DNA of 64,000 nt from Neurospora crassa OR74A (Eukaryota > Ascomycota > Sordariomycetes > Sordariales > Sordariaceae). The stretch covers positions 2,356,001 to 2,420,000 of the forward strand of contig NC_026505.1 in NCBI RefSeq assembly GCF_000182925.2, written 5' to 3'. The translations under genes and the position numbers were made by a program. The notes beneath the pieces were generated by a model, which was given only the letters and a program-made list of their open reading frames with translations, was not told the DNA's origin and did not search any database. Below are positions 11,801 through 22,800 of this stretch, piece by piece; position 1 is the stretch's first letter; every line of letters begins with the position of its first letter.

Positions 11801-13199
11801 GGCTTCCCGCGCGTCTTTTCAGATGGCCGTTTCAACTTTTGCGAGCCGCAGAGGTATCCAAGGTCGGTTCGTCGGATTTCTTGCTACCGATAAATCTTGG
11901 CGCTCGCAGTCTATGGGTTTTGGGGTGAAGCTTGGCGGCTCCAGCCATTGTCTGAAAGGAAAGATAATGACAGCTGCACCTTGTCCACAGCACTAAAAAG
12001 TGAAGCTCCCTGGCCCTTGTCGGCGTCCACTTGCGCCATGTTGGACCGATCAACAGAGGCTAAAGAGCGCCGCAACAACCGCCCCCACCCCATGCCGTCT
12101 CGCCGTATTCATCCACTCAATACGATCAATACGGGCCAGCCGCCGCGTCATGAGGGCAGGGACTCGGAAAGTTACCATGTTGAGTAAGTACCTACTGTAG
12201 TGTACAAGTGGAAGCGAGCAAGGAAACGCCAGTCTGGACAGACCAATCCAGACCGCTGGAACATGGGCGGGAAAGTTGGAAGAACACACAAGTTGGGAGA
12301 AGAAGGAGCGAGGAGGATCTCCATCCTGTGGAAGGGATCAGGAAGAGTATCCCATCATTAATTTTACCTATGTCGTGTGTATAGACCATACCTTACTTAC
12401 TCCATAGTGGCAGAGGCAGGAACAAGCTGTGAATAACACCAAAGGCAACTGCGGGAAAAGAGAAGAAGGAACGAAAAAAACTGAAAGATAGCAAAGGTTC
12501 GTTGAAGGTTCAGTTGTCTCACTCGGTACAAGTGCAACGTTGGCCAGGTAAGCATCACCCAGCAGCTTCCTTCGCTCACCCTTCAGTTCTTGCCCTTTCC
12601 GTTTTCCGCCAACTTCAGGTTTTCTGTCCCACCTCGCCATCCTCAACCAGTCTGATCGATGGCTCACAGCGAGCTCCTTCTCGGTGGACTTGGGGGTGGA
12701 CTTGGGGGGTTGCCCTGTTTTACCTCTTGTCTTGCTCAAGTTGGCTTGACTTGACCGGTAACGTTACTGTTCCAGCCAGCTCAGGCCATTATTTCCGTTC
12801 CGCATCATCTTCCTGGACAAGAAAGATACAAGAAGACACCGAGTCGGGACGATCACAGTGCTTACAATCGATGCAGGACGACCGCACTAAAATAGTCCCC
12901 CATTAACTGGCTTGCTGCAATCAAAAGTTCACTTCTCGTGGAGTCAGTCGATGAATCTCTGTTCTTGAGTTTCAAGTCCTGCAGCTTCTCAATACCTTGA
13001 CCGCAATCTTCACTCCGGGACTTCCCAAGAACGGAACCCAGCCCTGACGAGACTCCAGAACGGCCCCATCAGCCAACAGCTTGCAGACGATTCCATAGGG
13101 CAGCCACTTGGGATCGCCACACATCACCACCCGTTGACCATCTCCATTTGCTGCAGGACAAGGCCGCCCAGACTTACTCTCTTTCCTCGGCAAGCCACC
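8844..13199. other. 4.4-kb gene-poor divergent interval
   Basis: This gap separates SEC59 from the Ser/Thr-rich secreted orphan. ORFs on both strands stay below about 135 codons and none resembles a protein I know. I see TACC-type strings at 9476-9500, a purine (GAAG/GGAA) microsatellite at about 11158-11190, and a CT-rich zone at about 12540-13190 that is probably promoter and leader for the gene at 13200. No tRNA or 5S rRNA gene was recognisable. It could hold non-coding RNAs or regulatory DNA that cannot be seen by eye. Confidence 0.45.
11158..11190. repeat. Purine microsatellite (GAAG/GGAA)
   Basis: A short imperfect tract of GAAA and GGAA units, all purine on the plus strand, inside the gene-poor gap. 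It probably evolves by slippage; no function is visible. Confidence 0.7.
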
Positions 13200-14814
13200 A
13201 TGGAACCGAACAAAACCCTCGAGATGCCCCCTGCCGGAGCCTCGCTTCCCATCGTTGACGTTGAAAAGGCGGCATCAGAAGACGCAAGGACACGCTCGAC
13301 GAGACCAGAGGACCAGAGGTTACCAACCAACACCACTACCGACAACAAGATGAACTCGACGAGGCGCGCTCTCTTGAGCGTCACTCTGTGCCTCTTGTTC
13401 TTCTTCGGCTTGACATCGGCCGGACCATCGAAATGGCAGCAGAGGGTTCAGTGTCGTGAGGGAGCTGCATCGGCAGAGGGCGAGAACTTCCAGTCCCTGC
13501 TGGATGCGGCATCGAAAGACTCTCTTCACAACATCCTTCACAAAGCATTTCCTGGGCGGTTCCAGCACGGAGTATGGGAGTCGGAGAAGCAAGCCATCGA
13601 GGCCGTTCACCGGGACAACGCCTCTCTTGCGACAGCAGTCTTGCGCATGGCCAAGCGTGATGACTCGAACACCACCATCGCTTCGTCAACTCAGCAACCG
13701 ACGACTTCTTCGGCCTCATCCAGCGCTCAGGCTACTTCATCGTCAAGCTCCGCGCAGCAATCCACCACCAGCTCTTCGTCATCGAGTGTACCTACGCCCG
13801 AGCCGTCAACCACCACCCAGGCTCCTCCCGTCACCATCACCACTACTTCGACCACTTCGACCACCTCGACCATTCCAACCACCACCTCGACCACTTCGAT
13901 CAAGTCAACATCCTCATCGGCACCTCAGGCTAGCCCCAGCTCAACTGGTACGTCCGTGAGCGAGAGTGAGAGAACTCTCGTCCTGATATCAACGTCGTCT
14001 TCTGCGTCTTCTGTGTCGTCTTCCGCGTCTTCTGTGTCGTCTTCCGAGCCGTCTTCTGAAGCCGGAGTGTCTTCCACCACTTCTTCTTCATCTGGTTCGT
14101 CGTCCACCTCATCCAGATCTTCTTCTTCTCTTGAACCATCTTCGTCATCCACTTCACCCACCACCACTTCATCTTCTGATGTCGTGTCATCCGTGTCGAC
14201 GACAGCGTCGTCCACATCAGCTACGACCATCTCTTCTGGTTCGTCGTCCACGTCCATTTCACGTGCCACTTCTTCTTCAATCACGTCCTCCACATCCCAG
14301 GAAGTAACAGCTTCCTCGGTCACTGTGGTTACGTCGGTGTCACTTGTTTACTGTAAATCCTCATGCATCCCCTTGACCTTATCCATGAAGACACTCCGGC
14401 GCTCAGGGCTCGGTTTATCTTGTAGTCTTGAGAACATCCACTAACACGGAACTCTTAGTCTCTTCAACCACCTTGAGCACCACCTCCAAGGCCAAGCCCC
14501 AGACAACCGAGCAACCACCACAGACCACCCAGCAGCCTCAACAACCCAATGAGCCCATGATCCCCAGCTCCAAGGTCATCGTCCAGACTTTGACCTCAAC
14601 CTCGGACGGCGTCGAGGTCGTCGTGACCCAGACCAGCACCGTCCGCGTCGATCTTACCCCCACAGCGGGCGCCGGCACCACCAGGGCGTCTCCCAGCCTT
14701 CAGACCGAGAATGCGGGCTCTTCTCTCCAGCAGCAGCCGGGATTGGGGCGGTGGCTGATGGTCGTTGAGTCTGTCGTGTTGGGGGCGCTGCTGTTCGGCT
14801 TTGCTCTTGCTTGA
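13200..14814 (+). CDS. Ser/Thr-rich secreted protein with GPI-like tail (orphan)
   Basis: Exons 13200-14352 and 14459-14814 give 502 residues; starting at the second in-frame ATG (13350) gives 452. The second ATG begins MNSTRRALLSVTLCLLFFFG, a classical signal peptide, whereas the first puts a 50-residue hydrophilic stretch ahead of it, so 13350 may be the true start. A folded-looking segment follows (DSLHNILHKAFPGRFQHGVW), ending in a dibasic KR at about residues 159-160 (LRMAKRDDSN) that looks like a Kex2 site. The rest is almost pure Ser/Thr/Pro, then a hydrophobic C-terminus (VVESVVLGALLFGFALA) resembling a GPI signal. The intron is phase 1 with a CTAAC branch. It is probably a cell-wall mannoprotein; no enzymatic domain is seen. 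Confidence 0.75.
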
Positions 14815-16119
14815 ACGCGAGCGCGATTGAAGTTACCTTTTTTTTCGTCTTGGTATATGGGTTTTGGCTTTGGCTTTGGCTTTTCAAATTTGCGTTTCGT
14901 TTGCCTTAGCACTGCATTGCGTCGGTTACTTACGTCTACGTCACTTACATTCTTTTTCTGTTGTTCTTGCATTCCAGGGTTTACAACAACACCACGCACA
15001 CATACACACTTATACACAGGCATTGATTTCTGCGGCGGCGCGCTGCCGTCGTCGCGATGTATGTCCACATTCTTTTTTCCTGGGACAAAAAAGGGCATTT
15101 GTTTACCGATACTTGGTGACAAAAGTGGAAGGAGGCGATTTGGTAATTTGGTATGGGGAACGGTTCATGCATAGAGATTTGGTTAGGCTATCTACAGTTT
15201 TGGAACAGGATAATCTGTGGTCTGTACGATGTGCAGGCAGGACAAAAGGGGCGAGCTAAGTTGTCACTGGGTGACCCTCAAGAAGTGGGATATGCGGTAA
15301 AGGAGGAATGGTTGGATGGGATATAGGTTTATACATAAGAACGGACGACGTGCGTACATAGTATCTGGATGGTATGATGAAATGAATTAGAATGACCAAC
15401 ATTGTTGAGACTGGTACCGTTGACAAATGTCTAGCAAGAGAACAAGGAACCAGACTCAGGACAAGAGAACATGGAGTTGACACCATCACGAGTAAGAACA
15501 GCTCAGATTGACGTCCAGCTCGTATGAACGTAAGATGGTGTAGAAAGAATTCTGATTGGTATCATGGATCGGTGTTTAAAAATAGAAACCTCGTGAATAT
15601 CTGCAGCCTCTCGGGGCATTCCCATTTCCATTCAAATGCTGCCCCGCCAAAAAAAAAAACTGGCATCACATCAACCACCTTTCTCACTCCGTCAAGTCTG
15701 GAACAACTAACATGCCAGAGTCTGACGAGAACATGTCTTCGGATCCGACTCTGTCAGCCTCTACATTGTTCCGCCAGCAGTGGCATCCGCGAAGTGCTCC
15801 CGGTTTAACCGGATGTCTGACATCTTGCGACCGGGTCCTGGATTCCAATTCACCGGACACGCGAGCATCGGGCCATCAGCTCTTCTTCGTCTCTTCTCTT
15901 GTTTGTCCCGTATCTGGTATGCCAGTGAATGCCACGTCTTTTAGGTGGTGGGCAAAGTGGGCAGTTGCCGGTTGTTGTGCATTCCGCAAGCCACATACCA
16001 TATACCACATACCAGCCCAGGTATCCTCGGGCTGGTTTCCCCTTCGTCTCTTGTCGCCTGGATTCCCTGTTTTCCTTTCTCTCTCTCTTTCTCTCTCCTT
16101 TCTGCTGCTGTCCGCTTTC
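14815..16119. other. Convergent interval before the FAM32A-like gene
   Basis: The interval lies between two gene 3' ends. A GGCTTT repeat of a few units sits at about 14861-14884 and a CT-rich tract at 16070-16110. Short ORFs occur on both strands, but none has protein-like composition or matched splice sites. I saw no RNA gene. Confidence 0.45.
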
Positions 16120-16715
16120 TCAACCAGGTCCAATCTTGGGCATATCATGATGCTCGCTCAAGCGGGACAAGTGCGCGTTCAACTCCTCCACGCGCTGCTT
16201 GTGTGTCTTGAGCAGCTCGGGGCGAACACGGCCGGATTCCATCATTTCTTTTAGCTATTTTTTTTCATTACAGAAATGTTAGTGTCACTCAGGCTTGCAA
16301 AATTATGCTGCGGCGCGCTGGGCTCAGTTGGACAGCGAAAGAGGTAGGAAAAAAAGAACCAAAGAAAAAGACGTACCCTCTTCCTCTTGGCCTCCAGGAA
16401 CCTCCTCTCCGCCTCGGTTTTCGTCTCGTCGTCTTCTTCCCTTTCCTGACTTTGGCTTGTTGCTCTTCTCGTTCGTTCCTCATCTTGGTTGTCTACTATA
16501 TCTGCGCCTAGACTATCCGCGTCTCGCTTTTGTAATTGCTTCTCGTCATCATCGTTATTGCTGGTTACTGGCGACTTGCTGTCGCCGGTCGATAGGTTCT
16601 TCTCCAGGTCGGTCTTGTCCTTCTTCTTCTTGTGTTTCTTGACTTTACCCCCGGCCACGACGCCCTTGAGCTTGAGAGGCCCGCGGGCAACAGAGGAATA
16701 GTCGTCTGAGGGCAT
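16120..16715 (-). CDS. FAM32A-like nuclear protein
   Basis: Two minus-strand exons (16715-16377, 16254-16120) encode 158 residues. The N-terminus is [18 protein letters not shown], a Lys-rich block typical of the family. A variable acidic middle follows, then [14 protein letters not shown], which joins across the intron to [19 protein letters not shown] and [20 protein letters not shown]. The C-terminal KTHKQRVE...HLxxLxEHxDxPK pattern is the hallmark of FAM32A. Human FAM32A is found in late-stage spliceosomes, where its C-terminus reaches the active site; a similar role here is inference. The donor is GTACGT, the branch CACTAAC, and the acceptor AATAG follows a poly-A-like stretch. The intron is phase 0. 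Confidence 0.85.
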
Positions 16716-17273
16716 CGTTGTGGAGCGGGCGCACGTCGCGCGCGCGTGGCTCGAAGGTGCCCTGGGATCAGATGTTGCAGTTGGTACTGTGGGAAGTTCG
16801 CAGTTCTCAGTAGAGAGCGCGCTGTGTCGCGGATTGGGTTATGAGTGATTGATTCGTAGACAGACTTCAGTCGCAAGTGGGACACCGAGATTGAATAGAT
16901 GGAGGATGATTATCAAGAGTTGTATTTGTTCAGCTACGGATGGGTTCGCAATTAGGTCGTCGAGGTTCTCGTCGGTTCTTTGAAGCGAAGCCCAGACGAC
17001 GAGGGCCAGGGACGGACAGCGACCGCTTGGCGTGAGCAACTCCGCCGTCGCTTTGCTGCATTGCGTTGCGGAAGGCAGGGGGCTGCAGCGGCAGCAGCGG
17101 CAGGCAACTTTCAGTGTGGTGCAGCCGCTATCGATGCAAGCCACAACTTGAAGCAATCGATCCATACGACCACACGAAAGCCACTTTTTTCACCAGCCAT
17201 AGATCCACGCAAAAATGGTCTAGCCCCCACCAAAAAATCTGGCGGGCCAGTGGGGCGCTCCTCCCAGCAGTGA

Positions 17274-17283
17274 GGGTATAAAA
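17274..17283 (+). promoter_or_regulatory. TATA-box-like element without a near gene
   Basis: GGTATAAAACC on the plus strand is followed about 30 bases later by a long pyrimidine tract, a layout like a fungal core promoter. No CDS starts within 1 kb downstream. It might drive a non-coding RNA or a long leader of the orphan at 18464. Confidence 0.3.
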
Positions 17284-17339
17284 CCAATCTCGGCCGCACC
17301 TCTTTTGAAGCTTTTTTTTCTTCTTTTTTTTTCCTTAGA

Positions 17340-17805
17340 TCAAAAAGTATACACGAAGCTGCCACGACCTTCACTAGTACCAACGGTGTCGAGTTGCCTG
17401 GGGTCCTCTTTAGGACTCCGCGCTTCGGAGATAGATATTCCTTGATAGGAAGTTTCACGCCCTTTACACTGTGGGCGATGAAGTGCTGATAGATTGGAGA
17501 CATTCCCACTTGCCCAAGTGTTGTTTTTTTGCTTGGCAAGTTGACACGATCTGGGGGGTTCTGCTTCTTGTGACTGCTCTTGCACGACGCTCATGTTAAG
17601 AGCGAGCTGATATGCCTTGTTCGCATTTCTGATTGCAGTGTTCATTCCGTCGATGTCTGTCGAAGTTTGTTGCCCGAGTGGAGGATCTTGGTGTGCACGA
17701 TCCATACCCTCCGTGCACTTGATCACCAACTTTGTCAAGTTCCAAACCTCCCAGGACACGGACTTCACGATGCTATGCCACGGCCCATGAGATGTTGGGG
17801 GTATC
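17340..17805 (-). other. Unassigned coding-like minus-strand segment
   Basis: The minus strand is open from 17834 to 17340 and includes a helical, amphipathic-looking part (VSWEVWNLTKLVIKC, then AIRNANKAYQLALN). The first in-frame ATG is well inside, so it would have to be an internal or last exon. A TAG splice-acceptor-like site precedes IVKSVSW at about 17770, and a GTAAGT donor-like site lies about 120 bases upstream at about 17900. I cannot link them to a start codon and do not recognise the family. It may be chance, an unusual gene, or a decayed one. Confidence 0.2.
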
Positions 17806-18463
17806 ACGCACACGTGTACACTGTTTGCTGTCAAATGCAGAGAATTCCTTGGTTTGATGGTATCTGTTTATTGAACCTTCTCAGACTCGGACTTACATTT
17901 GCTGTTCGATGCTCTTAATTTCACGGTCTCAGCCCTCTCCAGGAACCTCACCACTGATGGCGCGAATTGTTCCCAGATGACGCTACGTTATGCTCGGCAT
18001 GCTCTCGAGATCCGCCCGGCGCATGGCCTTGACTGTCATTTGTACGGCATCGGTTTGGGCAGCAGCTGAGGAGGTGAGACACAACCCTGAGATTCGGAAT
18101 GCGGGTAATGTCTTCCCATTCCACGACCACCACCACCGGCCGCCGAGGTGGCTGGCGAGAAATGTTTCCGGCTGTGCTCTCGGTCAACAATGCTCGTAAA
18201 CACTGCACATGCAACTCAAGTGAGCGAGGTACAAGATCACAACGACGAGTGGTTGCGGTATAAGACCTTGGACGATGGTGACCGTTTCATACTCCTTCCT
18301 GCTTCTTCTTTCTCCATCCCATCGTTCTGCAACGACCAGTCACTCGTTAGTCCAGTGAGCCGACACTCGAACAGTCTTCTATAACCCCAAGTATCTCTTT
18401 CTCTGTCCTCTTCGCTTTTTCATATCAACCTCAAGTATATTTTTAATAACTTCCACATACAAA

Positions 18464-19092
18464 ATGGAGTAAGTCGAGCCAGGAACCCTTACGACACCAA
18501 GAAACCCATCACTAACACATATCATCACAGCTCCTGGGGCGCTCCTGTATCAGCAGCCGCGGCTGCCATGTCCGCTGCTCCAGCCGTTGCCTCCCACGGC
18601 CCTCTCACCTCCGCCACCTTCTGGTCTTGCGATGCCGAGCCCATCGAGACTCAAACCGCCGCCCCCGTCTTCACCACCGAATACTGCGTCACCCTCCCTA
18701 CTCCCTGCCACCACGGCCCCGGCCCTTGCCATGCCACTTACACCGTCACCGAGGAGTGCACCGGCGACCGGGACTCATGGGCCCAGCCCACGGGAGTCGT
18801 CCCTCCCGGATTCGTCGTTACTACCGTCACCGATTGCAATGCCTGCCATGGCGGACCTACCCAGACCTTCACGATGCCGACTCAGACTTCTATGCCAACC
18901 AATGTTGGCCCTGCCCCGGGACCGGGCCCTCAGCCGACCATGTCTACTAGTGTTGTGGTGATGGTGCCGTCGCAGACTGGTGGACAGATGCCGGTTCAGA
19001 CGGCTGGTGCGCCGCCAGCGAGGACGATGAGCTTGAAGACGAGCATGGGACTGTTGGTTGGTGCGGCGTTGGCGTTGTTAAACTTTGCTTAA
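18464..19092 (+). CDS. Small surface-type orphan protein with GPI-like tail
   Basis: A five-base first exon (18464-18468, ATGGA before GTAAGT) joins 18531-19092 for 188 residues. The start context CAAAATGGA is strong and the intron has a CTAAC branch. The N-terminus (MDSWGAPVSAAAAAMSAAPA) is Ala-rich and is not a classical signal peptide. The middle has several Cys in a repeated context (TEYCVTLPTPCHHG, then VTTVTDCNACHGG), resembling Cys/Thr modules of fungal wall proteins. The C-terminus ends with a hydrophobic stretch (MGLLVGAALALLNFA) typical of GPI signals. Without a clear leader, secretion is uncertain; an upstream exon encoding one could have been missed. No enzymatic domain is seen. 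Confidence 0.75.
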
Positions 19093-19854
19093 GCCGACCA
19101 AACTTTCGATATTTTCCTTTTTAGGCGTCTTGAACGACTTTTATTCTGGGTTTGGGTTCTTTGATTCTGGCTATACGCATAACTTCGTATCTGGATCTTC
19201 GGATTTAGTTTTATAACTAATAGGATGTTATGACTGCTAAAACCTTTGTTTGATGAGACGGTCAGCAAGTAATGTGTGATACTGATAGATTTTACAAAGT
19301 GACCAAATCAAACCTGCAGGTAACGGGGTGGGTTGCAGTGGACGGAAACAATGTTTATTGGAATAAGCGATCCTTTCTGAAGCCCATGAGGTGTGCTCGA
19401 ATTGCTTGACTGCTTCTTCGCACCAACTTATGTTAACGAGTCCATGACTCACTCATTCTACCGATGTCAACAAACCTGCAGGACTGTGATGTGACATGTG
19501 AAATAACAAAAGTCTACCACATAAACAGAAGAAAGAAACATAGAAGCTAACAATCAGGAACCAGATAGTGCTTACGCGGACAGCTACGTACTGGAAGGCC
19601 GAGAACGCGTAGGCCTTCAGCCAAGATTACATTCACCTTCCTAATCTGGATCAACAAACAAGCGTGGTGTTGTCGTTGGCCGCTGCCGCGCAAGCGCTAT
19701 CATTCTCCCGTGCCAGGGGGGGCAGCCACCCAAACCGTCTTTCTAATATGTTGAGCAACGTATAAGATATCCTAGGCATCTCATTTGAACAGACGAAAAT
19801 GAAGGTATTCGCATCCTCATCCTCACCAACTTGGTAGAGAGGTACGAACCAATC
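19093..19854. other. Intergenic interval with a hairpin
   Basis: There are no convincing ORFs between the small orphan and the ABC transporter. A 9-bp stem with one bulged base and an 11-base loop can form at 19591-19619. The motif AAACCTGCAGG occurs twice (about 19311 and 19472), probably by chance. Confidence 0.45.
19591..19619. repeat. Inverted repeat / potential hairpin
   Basis: CTGGAAGGCC and GGCCTTCAG flank the 11-base sequence GAGAACGCGTA, pairing over nine positions with one bulged G. It is about 235 bases before the transporter ATG. Function is unknown. Confidence 0.5.
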
Positions 19855-22800
19855 ATGGCATCAACACTGCCCGGCGGCGATGCCTGTCCATCCGGACTTG
19901 AGGCAGACCGACAGTTCGGTCCCCGGGTCGAAGTAGCATGTCGAGAGTTTGACTTCACCCTGCTCTTCGAAGATGGCTTCTTCATGCTTCTTCCAGCTGT
20001 TTTGTTCATCCTTTTTGTGCCATGGCGGTTTTGGTCGTTATGGAAGAGTCCAGTTAAACTCACTTCAAGGCGGTTGGCTATGGGAAAATTCGTAGGTTCC
20101 GTTCCGTTCAGTCCTCCACCACCATCACCACAAACACCAGTCCAAATCAAAGCTGACATCTATCGCAGACGCTCCTCTCCGCGCTCTTTACCCTCCACGT
20201 CCTCAACACCATCTACACCACCAAATCTCTTCGGACCACCCTCTCCCTCCCCGCCACCCTCCTCACCACCATCTCCCTTGTCTCGTCCACCCTCCTCTCC
20301 CTCCTCGAAGACCAACGCACCATCCACCCCTCCGATCTCCTGGTAATCTACTTCTCCGCCTCCACCATCCTTTTCATCCCGCGCCTTCGCACCCTTTACC
20401 TCCTTCATGTTCCCCCCAGTTCCCCCATAAGCCCTATCAACCCCATCCCCCATTTGTTGGTCCTCCAAGTCCTCTGGACCCTCATCTTCGCCCTCACCAC
20501 CCTCGTCGCCGTCACCGAGTCCCTCGGCAAATTCACGCTTCTCCAGCCGCGGTACAAACACATCGTCGTCACCAAGGAGCAGACAGCCGGGTTTTGGAGC
20601 CGTGGGTTCTTTGCTTGGTTGCTACCGTTCTTGCAGGTCGGGTACAAGAAGACTTTGGAGATGGGGGATATTCCGGGGGTGGATGGGGAGTTGAGGGTGG
20701 AGAGCGCGGGGGATGAAATGGAGGAGACTTTTAGGAGGTTGCTACTACTACTACTGGCACAACAAAGACAGGCGAAGAGCGGGAACGGTGGGAAGGAGCA
20801 AGAGAAGGGGGAAGGAAAGGGAGAGGAGGCTGGGGAAAAGAAGAAGAAGAAAGGGTGGATGCTGATCCGCGCGGCGTATGAGGCGAACAAATGGCCTTTC
20901 TGGTCGGCGGTGGTGCCGAGGTTGGCGTTGTTGGGTTTTAGTCTCTGTCAACCGTTTTTGATTGAGGCGGTTGTTGGGTATTTGGCTTCGAGGGAGCGGA
21001 AGGAGGGAGAGCGTGCGGATGAGGAGATTGAGGCGCCGCAGCCGGAATATTTTGGGAGAGCCTTGGTGGGCGGGTTTGTGTTGTTGTATGTTGGTATTGC
21101 TGTAAGGGATACTACCTATCACAATACTCTTTCATGGGTTGGACACCGCTAACTGGCATGATGGGTGTAGGTTTCAAGAGCGATATACTGGCGACAAACG
21201 AACCGGATGATCGCTCGAATCCGCTCAGGTCTTATCGCTATGGTTTATCATCATACTACTGCTCTTCGGGTCGTTGACGTCAAGGACTCTGCAGCAGTCA
21301 CTTTGATGGGAACGGATGTGGAACGTATTGTCACGAGTATCAAGAATGTTCATGAGCTGTGGGCGTCTATACCGGGCGTTGGCATTGCCATCTGGTTGTT
21401 GGCTCGCCAGGTATCGTATGCTGCCATCGTCCCACTAGTGATCTGCCTGGGTAAGTTGAGCTCTCCTAATCGGCTCTCTAATCTTTTTTCTACAAGTACT
21501 ACTTTATGATAGGACAAATAAGCTGATATCAGACTGAACCTTTCAAAGTATGCGTCGTCGGAGCATCCTTCATCGGAGCAGGCACCGGGCCTGCACAAGT
21601 AGCATGGAACGAGCGAGTCCAAAAGCGAGTCGCCGTCACGGCCAACATGCTTGGTGACATGAAAGCCGTCAAGATGTTGGGACTTACCGGCGTACTAGGC
21701 AATATCATCGAGGGCTTACGCAGAGCCGAGCTGAAGACTTCAGAAAAGTTCCGCAAATATTTGCTTTGGAATATCGAAGTTTGTAAGTCAATGCCTACTC
21801 CCGCCACACCGGGAGACAAGACCGGATTCGGGCCATGAAGCTAACCTACACATAGCCAACGCACCAGGAAACGGTGTCGCCCCCTACGCGACTTTTGTCG
21901 TCTATGGTATCATGTCGGCAGTGAAGAAAGACCAAAACCTACTAGCAGCACAAGCTTTCGCCTCTCTCTCGCTCATTAATCTGTTAACAACCCCTTTGCT
22001 TATGTTCTGTCAAGCTTTCCCAGCTGCCATGCAGGCTGTGGCGTGTTTTGGCCGTATTGAGGCATACCTGACTAAACAGGAGTTGAAGCAATTGGACCTA
22101 TCCTCGGTTGAAGATAGGGGACGGTCGGCGGGAGCCTCTTTTGAGAGTGGCACAGAGCTAAGAAGCGTCGTGGGCTCGAGACCGTTCGCCCGTGAAACGA
22201 CACCTGGGGCACTCGCCTCGTTTGCAGCTGCGGACATCTCCTGGTCAGCAAATACTATCGAGCCAGTACTTCAAGGTGTTAACTTGACTATCAAGCCGGG
22301 GTTTACGGCAGTTATCGGTCCAGTTGGTTCAGGGAAGTCCACGCTTCTGGAGAGCTTGGTAGGAGAGACGACTTTGCAGCGCGGATCTGTCACCACCAAC
22401 TTCTCCCGTGTAGCTTATTGCCCACAAGCAGCCTGGCTCATGAACGATACCATCCGACACAACATCACCGGCAGCAGCGAGGACTTAGAGATCGACCAGA
22501 AATGGTACGATTTGTGTATTCTATCGTGCGGACTCCGTCGTGATCTCGACGGTATGGTAGCGGGGGACCAAACAGCCGTCGGAACGAATGGCTCTTCGTT
22601 GAGCGGAGGGCAGCGGCAAAGAGTAGCCCTCGCCAGAGCTGTATACTCTCGTGCTCCAGTTATCATCCTCGACGATGTTATGAGCGGCCTGGATCCAGCA
22701 ACTGCTAAGGATATTACCACAAGATTGTTTAGCAGGCAAGGCCATCTTCGTAAGGCGGGTGTCTCGGTTGTACTTGCAACTCATAATAGTAAGTTTCTTC

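Larger units (their letters stand above)
16716..18463. other. Interval with an orphan TATA box and coding-like minus-strand stretches
   Basis: A clear TATAAAA sits at about 17277 on the plus strand, followed by a poly-pyrimidine stretch, although the next plus-strand CDS begins 1.2 kb away. On the minus strand 17834-17340 is open for 164 codons without an ATG at its head. No confident gene model emerges. The final 150 bases are a CT-rich leader for the gene at 18464. Confidence 0.4.

Noticed and set aside
12368-12739. Minus-strand ORF of 123 codons in the gene-poor gap
   Set aside because: No homology, low-complexity basic start, and it overlaps the likely leader region of the gene at 13200.
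15712-16254. 180-codon plus-strand ORF
   Set aside because: It overlaps the last exon of the FAM32A-like gene in antisense; its Ser/Leu-rich part comes from a CT-rich tract.
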